DNA from: Candidatus Poribacteria bacterium
GTDB lineage: Bacteria; Poribacteria; WGA-4E; WGA-3G
Direction: 5' to 3'
NCBI GenBank assembly: GCA_022828145.1
Contig: JAJEJA010000047.1
Coordinates: 43,292 to 107,291 of the forward strand
Length of the DNA: 64,000 bases
Part shown: positions 62,575 to 64,000 of the stretch, piece after piece
Position numbering within the stretch: position 1 is the first letter of the stretch
Layout of the letters: each line of letters opens with the position of its first letter
Made by a program: the position numbers and the translations under genes
The notes under the pieces: generated by a model
Seen by the model: the letters and a program-made list of their open reading frames with translations, nothing else
Told to the model about the DNA's origin: nothing
Databases searched by the model: none

Positions 62575-63303
62575 TCAAGGGTTTTGATTTATGGGATATT
62601 TTGAGATGTCAACCTGTTCCATCAGTTGTGCCAGTTTCTGCTTATCCTTTACACCCTTTGACGCTTCAACACCAGAGCATAGGTCAATTCCGTAAGGATC
62701 GATAGTTTCGATTGCATCTTTAACGTTGTCTGGACGGATTCCCCCCGCAAAAAACACAGGTAACGGACTTTCTGCGATGAGCTCAGCGGCAACGTGCCAA
62801 TCACATGTCTTGCCAGTACCACCATAGCGCGGCGGGTCAACGCTCATATCAACAGAATCGAATAGGAGAAAATCCGACCCCGCATCACAGTACGCCTGCA
62901 TCTGTTCACGAACTGCTGGTATGTCTACATTTTCAGGATTTCCTGCTGGTAAGTAGACAGACTTCCACAACTGACATGTCACGAGACATCTGAGTTCTTC
63001 TACCTGTTGTGGTGTCTCCGTTCCAAGCAGTTGAACTGCAAAGGGTCTTATTTTGGATACCGCTTCATATATATCAGTTGTTGTGCGATTGTAAAGTAGT
63101 AGTACAGTCGGGATAGGACTTGCGCTTGCGATTTCCACGGCTTGGCTTGCGTTTAATGAACGTTCTGAGACTGCGACGTCAACGAGCACACCGGAATAAT
63201 CTGCACCTGCATCTGCAGCGAGACACGCATCGTGAATAGATGTTGTTCCACAGATTTTAACTTTGCAGGACTGTTTTGAACTATTGGATTTGTAACTATT
63301 CAT
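62575..63303 (-). CDS. trpF: phosphoribosylanthranilate isomerase
   Basis: KVKICGTTSIHDACLAADAGADYSGV; PVFFAGGIRPDNVKDAIETIDPYGIDLCSGVEASKGVKD. Confidence 0.92.
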   Translation of the reverse strand: MNSYKSNSSKQSCKVKICGTTSIHDACLAADAGADYSGVLVDVAVSERSLNASQAVEIASASPIPTVLLLYNRTTTDIYEAVSKIRPFAVQLLGTETPQQVEELRCLVTCQLWKSVYLPAGNPENVDIPAVREQMQAYCDAGSDFLLFDSVDMSVDPPRYGGTGKTCDWHVAAELIAESPLPVFFAGGIRPDNVKDAIETIDPYGIDLCSGVEASKGVKDKQKLAQLMEQVDISKYPINQNP

Positions 63304-63345
63304 AATCTCTCCTGTCTATTGAAAACCTTTCTGTAACGTATTTTC

Positions 63346-63708
63346 CTACGCACCACAAAAAACTGTTTGCCTGTCTGCAGCAGAGTAACAGATAATCATA
63401 GTGACGGGTTGCCATCCGGTATTCACAGCATTATGTTTGACATTGCGTGGAATACGAAGCATCATCCCAGGTTTGAGTGGAATTGTTTCGTCTCCTAACT
63501 TATGGTCGCACTCACCTGAAAGGACATAGATTAACTCCTCACAGTTCGGATGGTAATGGGTCGGATTGCCTTCTCCTGCGTTAATGTAGACAACCCCGAA
63601 TGTCATTTCTGCGTCCGGATCAATTTGGTCATTACATAGCCACTTAATGGCACCCCACGGAAAATCAAGAGATCCCGCTTCGTTGCTATCTGTTAAGGTT
63701 ATTTCCAT
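63346..63708 (-). CDS. cupin domain protein
   Basis: GNPTHYHPNCEELIYVLSGECDHKLGDETIPLKPGMMLRIPRNVKHNAVN; start moved to RBS-preceded ATG. Confidence 0.88.
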   Translation of the reverse strand: MEITLTDSNEAGSLDFPWGAIKWLCNDQIDPDAEMTFGVVYINAGEGNPTHYHPNCEELIYVLSGECDHKLGDETIPLKPGMMLRIPRNVKHNAVNTGWQPVTMIICYSAADRQTVFCGA

Positions 63709-63940
63709 TTTTTCTCCTTTATTGTTTATAACGTGAGTTTGATAAAACACATTGTGGGACAAATTTTTAGTTTGTTTCATAGCACACAAACTAGAAAGTT
63801 TGTGCTACAAGGCGGTCCTTGGGACAAAATACTGCTTATAGGACTGACATCTTTTATTATCAAACTAGTGGACAGTCCAGACTAAATATGTAGGTTGGGT
63901 TGAGCGAAGCGAAACCCAACACGTAAGGATTGTGTCTATC

Positions 63941-64000
63941 ATGCAGAACCAACGTCCAAATTTACTTTATATACATTCTGATCAACACAACCCTTATGTT
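63941..64000 (+). CDS. sulfatase, N-terminal fragment (continues past window)
   Basis: MQNQRPNLLYIHSDQHNPYV, typical sulfatase start; too short for the ORF track. Confidence 0.7.
   Translation, partial: MQNQRPNLLYIHSDQHNPYV

Overview
This 64 kb window is AT-leaning bacterial chromosome. The gene content (phytanoyl-CoA dioxygenases, sulfatases, LamG and TolB/WD40 secreted proteins, a giant TPR protein, many intergenic palindromes) suggests a Poribacteria-like lineage, but that is inference only. Ordinary content includes a TAXI-TRAP binding protein, a probable cis-3-hydroxyproline catabolic pair, a sigma-70 factor, a xanthine-dehydrogenase-type three-subunit operon with a MoaD-like protein, EPSP synthase, TsaB, TrpF, Amt and four tRNAs (Gly, Cys, Val, Ala). 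The strongest finding is three paralogous genes that the ORF caller split at an in-frame TGA, each at the same Cys-TGA position. Read through, each gives a thioredoxin-like protein with the motif C-U-[GA]-[ST]-G-K-x-L-R-x-G. Each also has a bacterial-SECIS-like hairpin with loop AGGU starting 18 nt after the UGA. Two of the three lie in the same minus-strand run as a BlaI repressor and an M56/BlaR1-TlpA fusion, with two BlaI-like operators upstream. The second highlight is a shared C-terminal tag (L-x-V-x-P-K-[DGN]-[KR]-x4-W-G-x-[ILV]-K-Q) on five otherwise unrelated predicted secreted proteins, which suggests a lineage-specific sorting signal. Other findings are a BrnT toxin broken by a TAA, a HEPN-coiled-coil protein, an AAA ATPase/DUF4276 pair, a small TA-flanked element nested inside a palindromic repeat, and several intergenic repeat families.
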